Shown one piece after another: positions 8,131 to 15,935 of a stretch of 59,382 nucleotides of DNA. Both the position numbers and the translations under genes were made by a program. Every line of letters begins with the position of its first letter. Positions within the stretch are counted from its first letter, which is position 1. Where the stretch lies: contig NZ_CP017298.1 in the NCBI RefSeq assembly GCF_001746855.1, positions 1,918,586 to 1,977,967 on the forward strand. The letters run 5' to 3'. Under the pieces are notes generated by a model. That model was not told the origin of the DNA and did not search any database. It worked only from the letters and a program-made list of their open reading frames with translations. This DNA comes from Pauljensenia hongkongensis (lineage in GTDB: Bacteria > Actinomycetota > Actinomycetes > Actinomycetales > Actinomycetaceae).

Positions 8131-8144
8131 TACGACTAGCGTAC
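8131..8144 (-). promoter_or_regulatory. Promoter-like motif shared with paralogue A
   Basis: The complement reads CCGTACGCTAGTCG, matching CCGTACAATAGTCG at 6559-6572 in 12 of 14 positions. Both lie about 35 bp upstream of their paralogue's start codon (36 bp at B, 33 bp at A), and both include a TACnnT hexamer suitable as a -10. This suggests the promoter was duplicated with the gene. No -35 is obvious. Confidence 0.35.
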
Positions 8145-8257
8145 GGATCCGGGCCAGCCGGATTCGGGGTGGGCTGCTCCACGGGACGCGCCGACGACGC
8201 CCGTTCCCGCTGGCGCGCCCCGCCCGGGCTGCGCCGATGCGCTGGGCCCCCTGACGG

Positions 8258-8263
8258 TAGGCT
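8258..8263 (+). promoter_or_regulatory. Candidate -10 of rlmB
   Basis: TAGGCT, 39 bp before the rlmB start. The same hexamer or TAGACT lies ahead of clpC (18967), purA (12216) and the nitrobindin-like gene (15248), suggesting the housekeeping -10 form in this organism. A separate promoter here fits rlmB having lost its usual upstream neighbour cysS. Confidence 0.35.
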
Positions 8264-8302
8264 GGTCCCAGTTCGTCATCGCGACTGGGAAGAGGGATCA
8301 GC

Positions 8303-9280
8303 ATGGCCGGAGACAGCGGGCGCCCCGGCGCCATCCGCAAGAAGGGCACGAAGAAGGGCGCTCAGGTCGGCACCGGCGGCCATTCGCGGCGCCGCCTGGA
8401 GGGTAAGGGCCCCACCCCCAAGGCCGAGGACCGCCCGTACCATCCCGCCCACAAGCGCAAAGCGCGGCGCGAGGCCCGCCAGGCGCAAGAGGCCGCGATC
8501 GCCCGCGCCCGTGCGAAGAGCTCGATCAGGGTCCCCGCGGGCCACGAGCTCATCGCGGGGCGCAACCCGGTGGCCGAGGCTGCCCGCGCGGGCGTGCCCA
8601 TCGAGCGGGTCTTCGTGCTCGACAACGTGAAGGACGACCGCGTCGAGGAGGTCATCCGCCTCGCCTCGTCAATGGGAGCGCCGGTCTTCGAGGTGACCAG
8701 GCGGGATCTGGACGTCGCCACCGATGGCGCCTCCCACCAGGGGGTCGCGATCGAAGTCCGCGGCTACGAGTACACGCCCGTGGACGATCTCATCGCCGGC
8801 TCCGTCCAGCAGGTGGGCCATCCGTTGCTGGTGGCCCTCGACCAGGTCACCGACCCCCACAACCTGGGTGCCGTTCTGCGCTCCGCCGGGGCTTTCGGCG
8901 GTGACGGCGTCATCATCCCCGAGCGCCGCAGCGCGGGCGTGACCACTGCCGCGTGGAAGGTGTCAGCGGGCGCGGCCGCCCGCGTGCCCGTGGCGCGCGC
9001 GACCAACCTGGTGCGGGCCCTGGAGGACTGCAAGCGGGCGGGCTTCTTCGTCGTCGGACTCGACGGGGGAGGGGACGCCCCGCTGCGCGGCCTCCCCTTG
9101 GCGGACGGGCCCCTGGTCCTGGTAGCGGGGGCTGAGGGCACGGGCCTGTCGCGCCTGGTGCGCCAGACCTGCGATCAGATCGTGTCCATCCCCATCTCCA
9201 GCGCCGTGGAATCCCTCAACGCGGCGGTCGCCACGGGGATCGCCCTGTACGAGGTGGCGTCCGTGCGCGCTGGGGGCTAG
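8303..9280 (+). CDS. rlmB: 23S rRNA 2'-O-ribose methyltransferase, SpoU/TrmH family
   Basis: 325 residues. A basic, disordered N-terminal extension (about 1-80), typical of actinobacterial members, precedes the substrate-binding domain starting at HELIAGRNPVAEAARAG. The SpoU knot domain carries LLVALDQVTDPHNLGAVLRS (motif 1, N in DPHNLGA), VLVAGAEGTGLSRLV (motif 2) and the last motif IPISSAVESLNAAVATGIALYE (motif 3), which together form the S-adenosylmethionine knot. RlmB-type enzymes methylate a ribose in 23S rRNA; exact position (G2251 in E. coli) is inferred. The stop codon shares the bases CTAG with the stop of the converging minus-strand gene. Confidence 0.92.
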   Translation: MAGDSGRPGAIRKKGTKKGAQVGTGGHSRRRLEGKGPTPKAEDRPYHPAHKRKARREARQAQEAAIARARAKSSIRVPAGHELIAGRNPVAEAARAGVPIERVFVLDNVKDDRVEEVIRLASSMGAPVFEVTRRDLDVATDGASHQGVAIEVRGYEYTPVDDLIAGSVQQVGHPLLVALDQVTDPHNLGAVLRSAGAFGGDGVIIPERRSAGVTTAAWKVSAGAAARVPVARATNLVRALEDCKRAGFFVVGLDGGGDAPLRGLPLADGPLVLVAGAEGTGLSRLVRQTCDQIVSIPISSAVESLNAAVATGIALYEVASVRAGG

Positions 9281-9822
9281 CCCTTCCTCAACCAGTTCGC
9301 GGGCGCCAACGGGTGCGAGTCCGGCAGGTCCTGCTCGGTGGTGAGCCAGGGGCCGCTCAGCAGGAGCCCGGAGGGGGCGATGCGGTCGCGGAAGAGCTGC
9401 ATGCGCGCCTTGACGAATCCTTGTGGTCCGTAGAGGGCGCTGTCGTTCAGGCGGTCTGGGCCCGTGCGGAAGAAGACCAGGTCGGTCGCGCCCGCCTGCG
9501 AGGAGGAGGGCGATGCGGCGATGTTGATGATGTACGAAGTCCTCAGCAGGCGGGCCGCCAGTAGGAACAGCAGCGCAGCGGGCGGGAATGCCTCCATGCA
9601 CCCTTCTCCTGCCGCCCCGAAACACCCTCCGGCCCTGGAGCCGCCCCGCATTTCCGCTCCCGTCCAGCCGAGGGGGAGCAGGCGGGCGTTGACATCGCGT
9701 TTCGTCGTGCGGCACCCCAGTGAGCGCCAGTAGTCGATCCCCCATTGCAGGGCCTCCTCCGGCGGGCAGGAGAGCGTGTACCAGCAGTAGGCGCAGCGGG
9801 TGATGGGGAGCCCTTTTGCCAT
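9277..9822 (-). CDS. Hypothetical protein, paralogue C of three
   Basis: 181 residues, starting at the ATG complementary to 9820-9822; GGAGG lies five bases upstream, so the longer 194-residue frame is not used. The most diverged of the three relatives: CPPEEALQWGIDYWRSLGC and RLLPLGWTGAEMRGG correspond to GPEEAVRRAVDFW and RLRKAGYTGTEM in A. It differs in having Cys pairs near the N-terminus (CAYCWYTLSC). A hydrophobic segment (FPPAALLFLLAARLL, about residues 82-96) follows, and the C-terminus has DLPDSHPLAP. It converges on rlmB with overlapping stop codons. Function unknown. Confidence 0.6.
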   Translation of the reverse strand: MAKGLPITRCAYCWYTLSCPPEEALQWGIDYWRSLGCRTTKRDVNARLLPLGWTGAEMRGGSRAGGCFGAAGEGCMEAFPPAALLFLLAARLLRTSYIINIAASPSSSQAGATDLVFFRTGPDRLNDSALYGPQGFVKARMQLFRDRIAPSGLLLSGPWLTTEQDLPDSHPLAPANWLRKG

Positions 9823-9906
9823 GGTGTCCTCCCAGGGTGTGTTTCGTCCGCCGTGGACCACGGCCTTGCGGATCCGGTGTCGCGTCCCACTGTGGCAACA
9901 GGCACA

Positions 9907-9933
9907 GGGGCGGCACCACGGTGGTGCCGCCCC
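9907..9933 (-). terminator. Hairpin terminator of WXG100 operon
   Basis: GGGGCGGCACCA (9907-9918) and TGGTGCCGCCCC (9922-9933) form a perfect 12-bp stem with a three-base loop, 20 bp beyond the stop codon of the minus-strand WXG100 gene. No long U tract follows, as is common in high-GC actinobacteria. Confidence 0.7.
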
Positions 9934-9953
9934 GCGGCCGGCAGTGGCGGCTG

Positions 9954-10250
9954 TTAGAGTGCCCAGAGCTCGCTGATGGTCTCCTCGGCTTTGTTGTAGC
10001 CCTCGAGCGCTGCTTCAAGGGCTGCGATGGTGTTCTGCAGAGTTTCGGTCTGCGAGTTCCCCTCGTCTTCCAGGCCGGAGAGCTTGGTGAGCGCGGCGTC
10101 GGAGGCCTCGCCCTTCCATGAGGTCCCCAGTTGGGAGTGCCCGTTCCGGATTTCGTCGAAACTATTCTGCATTTCGGTGAGGGACGACTTGAGGGACTCT
10201 ATTGTTTCCTGGAGCCCCTGCCCGTTCACCTTGAGATCCTCTTCCATCAT
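9954..10250 (-). CDS. WXG100 (ESAT-6-like) protein
   Basis: 98 residues, the expected WXG100 size. Two helices are separated by the turn motif TSWKGEASD (W-x-G, about residues 44-52), and the C-terminal helix carries the T7SS export motif Y-x-x-x-E (YNKAE, about residues 84-88). WXG100 proteins are exported as dimers through T7SS, recognised by EccC. It is the last gene of a three-gene minus-strand operon and overlaps its predecessor by ATGA. Two adjacent ATG codons are possible starts. No second WXG100 gene is beside it, so it may form a homodimer or pair with a neighbour. The machinery is about 12-23 kb away. Confidence 0.88.
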   Translation of the reverse strand: MMEEDLKVNGQGLQETIESLKSSLTEMQNSFDEIRNGHSQLGTSWKGEASDAALTKLSGLEDEGNSQTETLQNTIAALEAALEGYNKAEETISELWAL

Positions 10251-10675
10251 AGTCCTTTCAACTGCTGAGTGAGACGCTCAATGCGCTCTTGGAGGTCCTG
10301 GGCGGCGCCGGAGAGCTCGTCGCGGAGGGAGTCGAGATGCTCTTTCTCTTCGTCGTCTAAGTCGTCCTCGAACCTGGACAGGTTCTCCTCACTGGTCTGC
10401 CTGATGCGTATGGCCTCGGGGGATTGGTCCTCGCCCATGAGCACAGCGTCCATGGTCGTTTCCTCCCTATCGATCCGCCGCTGGATGATCCGCCAATCAT
10501 CGCCGTAGTCGCCGTGGCGCGCCGAGACGGCCCATTCGTCGCGCCAGTCGGTGTCTTCCTCGGAGTCATCGAATTCCTCGTGGAGCGAATCGGTCATCGT
10601 CTTCAGCGATTCGATGAGCGAGTAGATCTCCTCCAGCGGGTCGTCCGCTCCTGGTCCAAAACGATCGGTTGTCAT
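10247..10675 (-). CDS. Acidic helical protein in WXG100 operon
   Basis: 142 residues, strongly acidic, predicted mostly helical, with a C-terminal heptad-like segment (LDSLRDELSGAAQDLQERIE). No family recognised. It overlaps both neighbours by four bases (ATGA), so all three genes are translationally coupled. The N-terminal region has DPLEEIYSLIESLKTMTDSL, which could be the first helix of a hairpin. A role as chaperone or partner for the WXG100 protein or the large upstream protein is inference from the operon only. Confidence 0.6.
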   Translation of the reverse strand: MTTDRFGPGADDPLEEIYSLIESLKTMTDSLHEEFDDSEEDTDWRDEWAVSARHGDYGDDWRIIQRRIDREETTMDAVLMGEDQSPEAIRIRQTSEENLSRFEDDLDDEEKEHLDSLRDELSGAAQDLQERIERLTQQLKGL

Positions 10676-11994
10676 ACTCGGGCCGCCACTCCCCGGACAG
10701 CGGCCTCGGCCAGGTTCGACATGGTGTTCTGGACCTCAAGCATCTGTGCCCTTCCGCGGACGAAACTCTCGATGACGTCAACTATCATATTGACTATCGT
10801 GTAGATCTTCCGTATCCGTTTTATGACCATGTCGGCTCTCGCGATAGCGGTCGCTCCCGCAGTGACCCATCCGGCAACCGGGATGGCGCTCTGCGCGACC
10901 ATCAGCGCGACAGTGTTCGCGATGACTCTGATGGATTCTCCAACTTCCTTCGCCGACTCCTTCAACATGAGTTGGAAACCCGTGAGAAGGAGCGACATGA
11001 CCCCTGTTGCGCTGCTGAGGCTTGTCGTTGCCTTCGACAGGGCGGCGATGAACAGGTTCGTGACCTCGGATCCCTTCCCGGTCCATTCTGCGAGCGCGGG
11101 CAGGACCTCTGAGTCGTTCTGCCCTACCGCGACCAGCGCGTCGCCGATCTCGCCCCAGGCGCTCTTCGCCATGTTGACGAGCCGCCAGTCGCCGACGAAG
11201 TACTTGAAGACAACGTCGTTGAGCAGTGATACGCCCGTGAGTTTCTCGATCGCCCAGTCGATGCTTCCGGCGATGGCGCCCGCCGACCAGCGCAGGTTCT
11301 CCATCTCGCTGGTCGGGGCCTCGGGGGGGACCAGGTAGGAACTGGCGTCCTGCGACTCGGCGACGGAGCGGTCGGACGAGCGCGCATCCGAGAGCCGCTG
11401 GGAGGCGCGGTCCTTGAGGGTGCTGAGGTACTCGCCCGCCTCCTGGGCGTCTTGGCTCAACTGCTGGTCCACTCGGGGGTCCGGCCCGCCGTAGTGGGGC
11501 CCGGCCTTCGTGCGCGCGTCGCCCAGCTGGGCCGGGCTGTCCCGCGGATCCTCGAAGGGGGTGGCGGAGCCGCCGAGCGATTGGAGGATGGCCATGAGCG
11601 CCTCGTGCGCCGCCTTGTCCGCATCGGCATAGGTGTCAATGGTCTGGTTGAGTTTGTCCGCGGCCCCTTGGTGGCATGTTATCAACAGGTCCATGGCGCC
11701 CTCGCCGATGGAGACAATGGCTTCGTTTATCGGGATGAAGAGCATGAAAAGAACGCCCTTGGCGACCGCTTTCCCCGACATGTTGATCACCTTGCCGACG
11801 GGGGATCCTCCGAGCTGGGTCCCCTTGAGCCTCTGCGACGCGGCAATCCTTGTTCCGATACCCGCCGCTTGCCCGGGCTCCATGCGGCACCATTCGCCCA
11901 TGAACGACTGGATGTTGGTCAGGTGGGTGGTCGCTTGGCGTTCGAGCAGCTGCTGGGACAGCTGCAGGGTTTCGTACTTAACGGAAAGGTCCAT
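10672..11994 (-). CDS. Large putative T7SS substrate with hydrophobic segments
   Basis: 440 residues from the ATG complementary to 11992-11994, which has GAGGATG a few bases upstream and suits this start better than the longer frame. The N-terminal 150 residues are helical (VKYETLQLSQQLLERQ) with a hydrophobic stretch (GVLFMLFIPINEAIV, about 95-110) and a YADAD motif, a Y-x-x-x-D match. The centre is polar, with a Pro-rich linker. The C-terminal half has several hydrophobic helices (VMSLLLTGFQLML; ALMVAQSAIPVAGWVTAGA). No toxin domain recognised. As first gene of an operon ending in a WXG100 protein, it is a candidate exported protein; layout resembles the cassette proteins at 3269 and 27912. 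Confidence 0.6.
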   Translation of the reverse strand: MDLSVKYETLQLSQQLLERQATTHLTNIQSFMGEWCRMEPGQAAGIGTRIAASQRLKGTQLGGSPVGKVINMSGKAVAKGVLFMLFIPINEAIVSIGEGAMDLLITCHQGAADKLNQTIDTYADADKAAHEALMAILQSLGGSATPFEDPRDSPAQLGDARTKAGPHYGGPDPRVDQQLSQDAQEAGEYLSTLKDRASQRLSDARSSDRSVAESQDASSYLVPPEAPTSEMENLRWSAGAIAGSIDWAIEKLTGVSLLNDVVFKYFVGDWRLVNMAKSAWGEIGDALVAVGQNDSEVLPALAEWTGKGSEVTNLFIAALSKATTSLSSATGVMSLLLTGFQLMLKESAKEVGESIRVIANTVALMVAQSAIPVAGWVTAGATAIARADMVIKRIRKIYTIVNMIVDVIESFVRGRAQMLEVQNTMSNLAEAAVRGVAARV

Positions 11995-12026
11995 GGCGCA
12001 TCCTCGGGTGGGCGGTTGTTGCCCCA

Positions 12027-12055
12027 AGTCTAGAACTGTGCGGTATTTTTGTAAA
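12027..12055 (-). promoter_or_regulatory. Promoter of minus-strand WXG100 operon
   Basis: On the minus strand TTTACA (complement of 12050-12055) and TAGACT (complement of 12027-12032) are separated by exactly 17 bases, a good match to a housekeeping -35/-10 pair. The start codon lies 32 bp downstream. It does not contain the CTATGCAA/CCCATCGG element of the other two T7SS-linked operons. Confidence 0.55.
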
Positions 12056-12215
12056 GTGGTCAAAATTATGGTACCGGTCGGACTGTGGACAGTTGGGGGT
12101 AGAACCGCCGGGCGGATCGTACGGACCCCGGCACCGCCCTGCCGCCGGGCCCCGCTGTGGCGCGAAGGGGCGCGGGCCCCGCGCCCCGCCCGACCGGACG
12201 CTCCCCCCGCGCTGC

Positions 12216-12221
12216 TAGACT
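12216..12221 (+). promoter_or_regulatory. Candidate -10 of purA
   Basis: TAGACT, 51 bp before the purA start and within an otherwise GC-only stretch. No clear -35. It matches the TAG(A/G)CT form seen ahead of several genes in this window. Confidence 0.35.
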
Positions 12222-12272
12222 CGGGGGTGCTGCGGCCTCCGCCCAGCGCACTCGACCATACTTGGAGAACCT

Positions 12273-13556
12273 ATGCCCGCCGTGATCGTGCTCGGCGCCC
12301 AGTGGGGCGACGAGGGCAAAGGCAAGGCGACCGACCAGATCGGTCAGCGCACTGACTACGTCGTCAAGTTCAACGGCGGCAACAACGCCGGCCACACCGT
12401 CGTAGTGGACGGCCAGAAGTACACCCTGCACCTGCTGCCCGCGGGCATCCTCTCCCAGGGGGTCACCCCCGTCATCGCCTCGGGGGTCGTCGTCGACCTC
12501 GACGTCCTCTTCGGCGAGGTCGAGGAGATGGAGGCGAGGGGCGTCGACTGCTCGCGCCTGCTGCTGTCCGCCAGCGCCCACATCATCCCCCCGTACAACC
12601 GCCTCATGGACCAGGCCAACGAGCGGGCGCGCGGCAACAACCTCATCGGCACCACCGGGCGGGGCATCGGCCCCACCTACGCGGACAAGATGAACCGCAT
12701 CGGTCTGCGCGTCCAGGATCTCTTCCACCCGCAGGAGCTGCGGGCCAAAGTGGAGGCCGCCCTGGCCCCCAAGAACACTGTTCTCAAGGCGGTGGATCTG
12801 CCCGCGCTGGACCCCGCGGAGGTCTCCGACCACCTCCTGTCCTTCGCGGACCGCGTCCGCCCGATGGTGTGCGACGCCTCCCTGGTGGTCAACGACGCGC
12901 TCGACCGCGGTGGCACGGTGCTCTTCGAGGGCGGTCAGGCCACCATGCTCGACATCGACCACGGCACCTACCCCTACGTCACCTCGTCGAATCCGACGGC
13001 GGGCGGGGCGCTGACGGGCACGGGGGTCGGCCCGACGCGGATCGACCGGGTCGTCGGCGTCGCCAAGGCGTACACGACGCGCGTCGGCGAGGGCCCCTTC
13101 CCCACCGAGCTCACCGACCAGGTGGGCGAGGACCTGCGCGCCAGGGGCGGCGAGTTCGGCGCGACGACGGGCAGGCCCCGCCGCACGGGCTGGTTCGACG
13201 CAGTCGTCACCCGGTACGCGGCGCGCGTCAACGGTTTGACGGACATCTGCCTGACGAAGCTGGACGTGCTCTCCGGATACGACACGGTCCCCGTGTGCGT
13301 GGCCTACGAGGTCGACGGCGCCCGCACTGAGGAGATGCCCCTCGACCAGGCGTCCTTCGCGAGCGCGGTCCCGGTCTACGAGGAGCTGCCCGGGTGGAGC
13401 GAGGACATCAGCGGCTGCCGTTCCTTCGACGAGTTGCCGGAGGCGGCCAGGGCGTACGTCGACCGCCTCGAGGAGGTCTCGCGCTGCCGCATCCAGTCCA
13501 TAGGCGTGGGGCCCGGCCGGGAGGCGACGATCGTGCGCTACCCGCTGCTGGGCTGA
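12273..13556 (+). CDS. purA: Adenylosuccinate synthetase
   Basis: 427 residues, full length for PurA, which joins IMP and aspartate using GTP in the first committed step to AMP. The N-terminal GTP-binding loop [16 protein letters not shown] carries the catalytic Asp and Lys. [13 protein letters not shown] contains the catalytic His, [15 protein letters not shown] the IMP-binding loop, and [14 protein letters not shown] and [16 protein letters not shown] follow in order. ATG 12273 has GGAG nearby. It is a cytoplasmic housekeeping enzyme, here between the WXG100 operon and a membrane-protein gene. Confidence 0.97.
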   Translation: MPAVIVLGAQWGDEGKGKATDQIGQRTDYVVKFNGGNNAGHTVVVDGQKYTLHLLPAGILSQGVTPVIASGVVVDLDVLFGEVEEMEARGVDCSRLLLSASAHIIPPYNRLMDQANERARGNNLIGTTGRGIGPTYADKMNRIGLRVQDLFHPQELRAKVEAALAPKNTVLKAVDLPALDPAEVSDHLLSFADRVRPMVCDASLVVNDALDRGGTVLFEGGQATMLDIDHGTYPYVTSSNPTAGGALTGTGVGPTRIDRVVGVAKAYTTRVGEGPFPTELTDQVGEDLRARGGEFGATTGRPRRTGWFDAVVTRYAARVNGLTDICLTKLDVLSGYDTVPVCVAYEVDGARTEEMPLDQASFASAVPVYEELPGWSEDISGCRSFDELPEAARAYVDRLEEVSRCRIQSIGVGPGREATIVRYPLLG

Positions 13557-13793
13557 CGGCGGCCCTGCCCGCCCCGGCGGACGCGGGTATGGAAAAGGCA
13601 CCGGCCCGAATGCGCCTGTCGGCGCGAAGGCCGCTCGTGGCGGCGTGGTTTGGAGCCCGGGGCATACCGGACCGGTGCGCATCACAGCTTACGCGCGCGC
13701 GCCGGGGAGCGCATCCGAGGGGCGCGTTGCGTGTGTCTCGTGCGCGGGCGCTCCGATGCGGCGATCAGCGCCCGCGTGTGCCACCATGTCGGT

Positions 13794-14717
13794 GTGAGCT
13801 CTCAGACGCCCCTTTTCCCCCCCGCCCGGCCGCGCGCCCGCGCATCCCGCGAGCGCCAGAGCGACTCCATCGTGGATGTTCCCGTTCCGACGCGGGTCAG
13901 CGCCTACGTGGTCAGCGGCCTCGCCCTTGCGGCGCTGGTCGTGTGGACGCTGCCGATGTCGCGGTGGACCATCGGACCTGTGACAGCCGCCGCCTGCGTC
14001 CTCCTGGTGGCGGGCTGGCCCAGGCTCTCCCGCGTGGACACGTCCCCCGTGGTGCAGATCGTCGTGGCGGTGGCCGGGTCGACGATCCCCTCGGCGGTCG
14101 CGTACTGGCAGAACCTCGATATCGCGGTGGCCCTGATGGGGATCGCGCTGGCCGTGGCGGTGGCCGCAACGGTGCTGACCGCGCCCGCGCCCAGGGACCG
14201 GTCGGTGTCGCCCGGCGACTGGTCGGAGTCCGCGTCGGGGGCGGTCGCCAACACTGTGACGCTCCTGCTCTTCATCATGGGCGGCTCCATGTGGGTGTCG
14301 CTGACCGTGCTGGAACGGTGGTCGGTGACCGTGCCGGTGGTGGCCTTCGCCGCCCTCGTCGTCGTGTGGGGCAACCAGGTGGGCCGTTCGAAGAGGGTCC
14401 AGGCGTGCGCGACGGTCGCCCTGGGCCTCGTGGCGGGCCTGGTCGCAGCCTGGGGCGCGTGGTACCTCGGGCGCACCGCCGGCCTGCTGCCCGCGGTGTT
14501 CCCCACCCTGGCCGAGCGCTACAACGAGTTCGACGCCTTCTTGGTCTTCGGCGGCGTGACGGGGACTGGCGTGGGGGGCGCCATCGTCGTCGTCGATGGG
14601 CTGCTGGGGACGCGGACCCGCGACCAGGCCCTCATCGCCGTGGCCGCCCGGGGGGCTGCGAAGTTCTTGATCGCCGTCCTGCCCGTCTACGCGATGGTGC
14701 GCATCAGCGGCGTCTGA
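13794..14717 (+). CDS. Multi-pass membrane protein, unknown
   Basis: 307 residues from GTG 13794. The longer frame adds 48 Arg-rich residues without protein character, so I favour the GTG start at VSSQTPLFPP. After a basic N-terminal 40 residues come about eight to nine hydrophobic segments (for example VVSGLALAALVVWTLPM and VTLLLFIMGGSMWVSLTVL). No family motif recognised. A permease or membrane-anchored accessory protein would be guesswork. It lies downstream of purA with a gap of about 240 bp that holds nothing I can identify. Confidence 0.65.
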   Translation: MSSQTPLFPPARPRARASRERQSDSIVDVPVPTRVSAYVVSGLALAALVVWTLPMSRWTIGPVTAAACVLLVAGWPRLSRVDTSPVVQIVVAVAGSTIPSAVAYWQNLDIAVALMGIALAVAVAATVLTAPAPRDRSVSPGDWSESASGAVANTVTLLLFIMGGSMWVSLTVLERWSVTVPVVAFAALVVVWGNQVGRSKRVQACATVALGLVAGLVAAWGAWYLGRTAGLLPAVFPTLAERYNEFDAFLVFGGVTGTGVGGAIVVVDGLLGTRTRDQALIAVAARGAAKFLIAVLPVYAMVRISGV

Positions 14718-14722
14718 GCGGT

Positions 14723-14772
14723 GTCCGCCTCGTCGGGAATGGCCGGCGTCCGCCTCGTCGGGAATGGCCGGC
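14723..14772 (+). repeat. Perfect tandem duplication of 25 bp
   Basis: Two identical 25-bp units, 14723-14747 and 14748-14772, beginning GTCCGCCTCGTCGGG, immediately after the membrane-protein stop codon. Each contains the short palindrome GCCGGC. Confidence 0.9.
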
Positions 14773-14800
14773 GCCCGCCCTGCGATTGCGCTATTTTGCG

Positions 14801-14966
14801 CTCCGCTACACCACTTAGAGCGTCGCTGTGCCATTTAACGCGCTGCTGCGCCACTTAGCCCGTGGCTGCACCATTTAACGCGCTGCTGCGCCACTTGGGC
14901 CCGAGTGGGCCCTGGTTCTTCCGGCGTGTCGGAGGCCTAAGTGGTGCGAGCAATGTCCAAGTGGTG
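14801..14966. repeat. 20-bp period repeat array with inverted copies
   Basis: Five contiguous 20-bp units (14801-14820, 14821-14840, 14841-14860, 14861-14880, 14881-14900) each end in a variant of GC(G/A)CCA(C/T)TTA. The second and fourth are alike (CCATTTAACG), as are the third and fifth (CGCTGCTGCGCCACTT). From about 14936 the motif appears in reverse complement twice (TAAGTGGTGCGA and CAAGTGGTGCA). GGGCCCGAGTGGGCCC at 14897-14912 is palindromic. The gap 14967-15247 shows no gene or clear signal. Confidence 0.75.
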
Positions 14967-15247
14967 CATGTGCATGTGCAGGTGCTGATCGGCCCGAGGG
15001 CCCGGACCGTCATCGGGCGGTCCGTCGTTCCGCCCGGTGCCGGAAGCGCAGTCGACGACCCGCACCCGGCCCCGACGGCACTGGAAACACGGGCACGACC
15101 GGCCCCGCCGGGCGCCAGCCAGGCCGTGACGGGCCCGGGCGTCTGCACTCGGCACCCGGGGCATTCGAGGACAGTCACGCGCAGATCTCACACCGTCCGT
15201 GATGCCCCGAAGGCCCCACCCACGCCCACCAATAAGGCAACACGCCC

Positions 15248-15253
15248 TAGGCT
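15248..15253 (+). promoter_or_regulatory. -10 element implying a leaderless mRNA
   Basis: TAGGCT ends seven bases before the ATG at 15261. With ordinary spacing, transcription would begin at or next to that ATG, giving a transcript without a 5' leader; consistently, no ribosome-binding site precedes the ATG. Leaderless genes are common in actinobacteria. Confidence 0.45.
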
Positions 15254-15260
15254 TGGGGGC

Positions 15261-15935
15261 ATGATGGTTATTCCTGCGGATCTGCCGCCCCTGGTCGCCC
15301 CTGTCGCGTGGATGCTCGGAACATGGCGGGGGTGGGGCACGCGCGCGGCCGACGGCGCCGACGCCCCGGTGGTGGAGGAAGTGCGCGGCGACGTGGTGGG
15401 CGACCAGATGCGCCTGGTGACACGGGTGTACGAGGGGACTGCCGACAGGGACGTGGATCCCACGTGGGACGCCGCCTCGGGCCTGTCAGCCATCGCGCGG
15501 GGCCCGCTCCTGGTGGAGGAGACCCTCTACGTGTCGGTAGCCCCCTCCGACGCCCCCTTGCCGCCTCCCGGCCAGCACAACCCGCGCGCGTTCACGGCCT
15601 CGGGCGCCACCACGGGCGGCCACGCCAGCGCCTGGGACGGGATGAGCATGGGGCCGCGCGTGCGAATGGTGTCGGAGGCCATCGCCCGCGTGGAGGGCTC
15701 GGAGCGGGTCGTCCACTACGGGCGCATGTTCGGACTGGTCGCGGGCGAGCTCATGTGGACCCAGGAGCGGACCCTCGAGGGCGCCGACGAGGCGGTGGTC
15801 GAGTTCTCGGGCCGCTTGATGCGCGCCGAGCAGGCGGCCGACACTGCGGAGGGGGCGGACTCCCCGGAGCAGCCCGACTTGGCGGAGAGGGCCGCCGCGC
15901 GCGGGGAGGAGGGCTCCGATGGCCTCGCCGACTGA
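15261..15935 (+). CDS. Nitrobindin-like heme-binding beta-barrel protein
   Basis: 224 residues. The N-terminal LVAPVAWMLGTWRGWGTR contains the G-x-W-x-G-x-G signature of the nitrobindin/THAP4-like (former DUF1794) ten-stranded barrel. Later strands include LLVEETLYVSV, MGPRVRMVSEAIARVEG and HYGRMFGLVAGELMWTQER. Nitrobindins bind ferric heme and react with nitric oxide or peroxynitrite; in mycobacteria the gene also lies near ygfZ. The heme-ligand His expected near the C-terminal part is not certain here. About 30 acidic, Ala-rich residues extend the C-terminus. It overlaps ygfZ by 17 bp, implying co-translation. Confidence 0.78.
   Translation: MMVIPADLPPLVAPVAWMLGTWRGWGTRAADGADAPVVEEVRGDVVGDQMRLVTRVYEGTADRDVDPTWDAASGLSAIARGPLLVEETLYVSVAPSDAPLPPPGQHNPRAFTASGATTGGHASAWDGMSMGPRVRMVSEAIARVEGSERVVHYGRMFGLVAGELMWTQERTLEGADEAVVEFSGRLMRAEQAADTAEGADSPEQPDLAERAAARGEEGSDGLAD

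Noticed and set aside
14862-15260. N-terminal extension of the nitrobindin-like gene
   Set aside because: It crosses the 20-bp repeat array and lacks protein character; the family N-terminus begins at ATG 15261.
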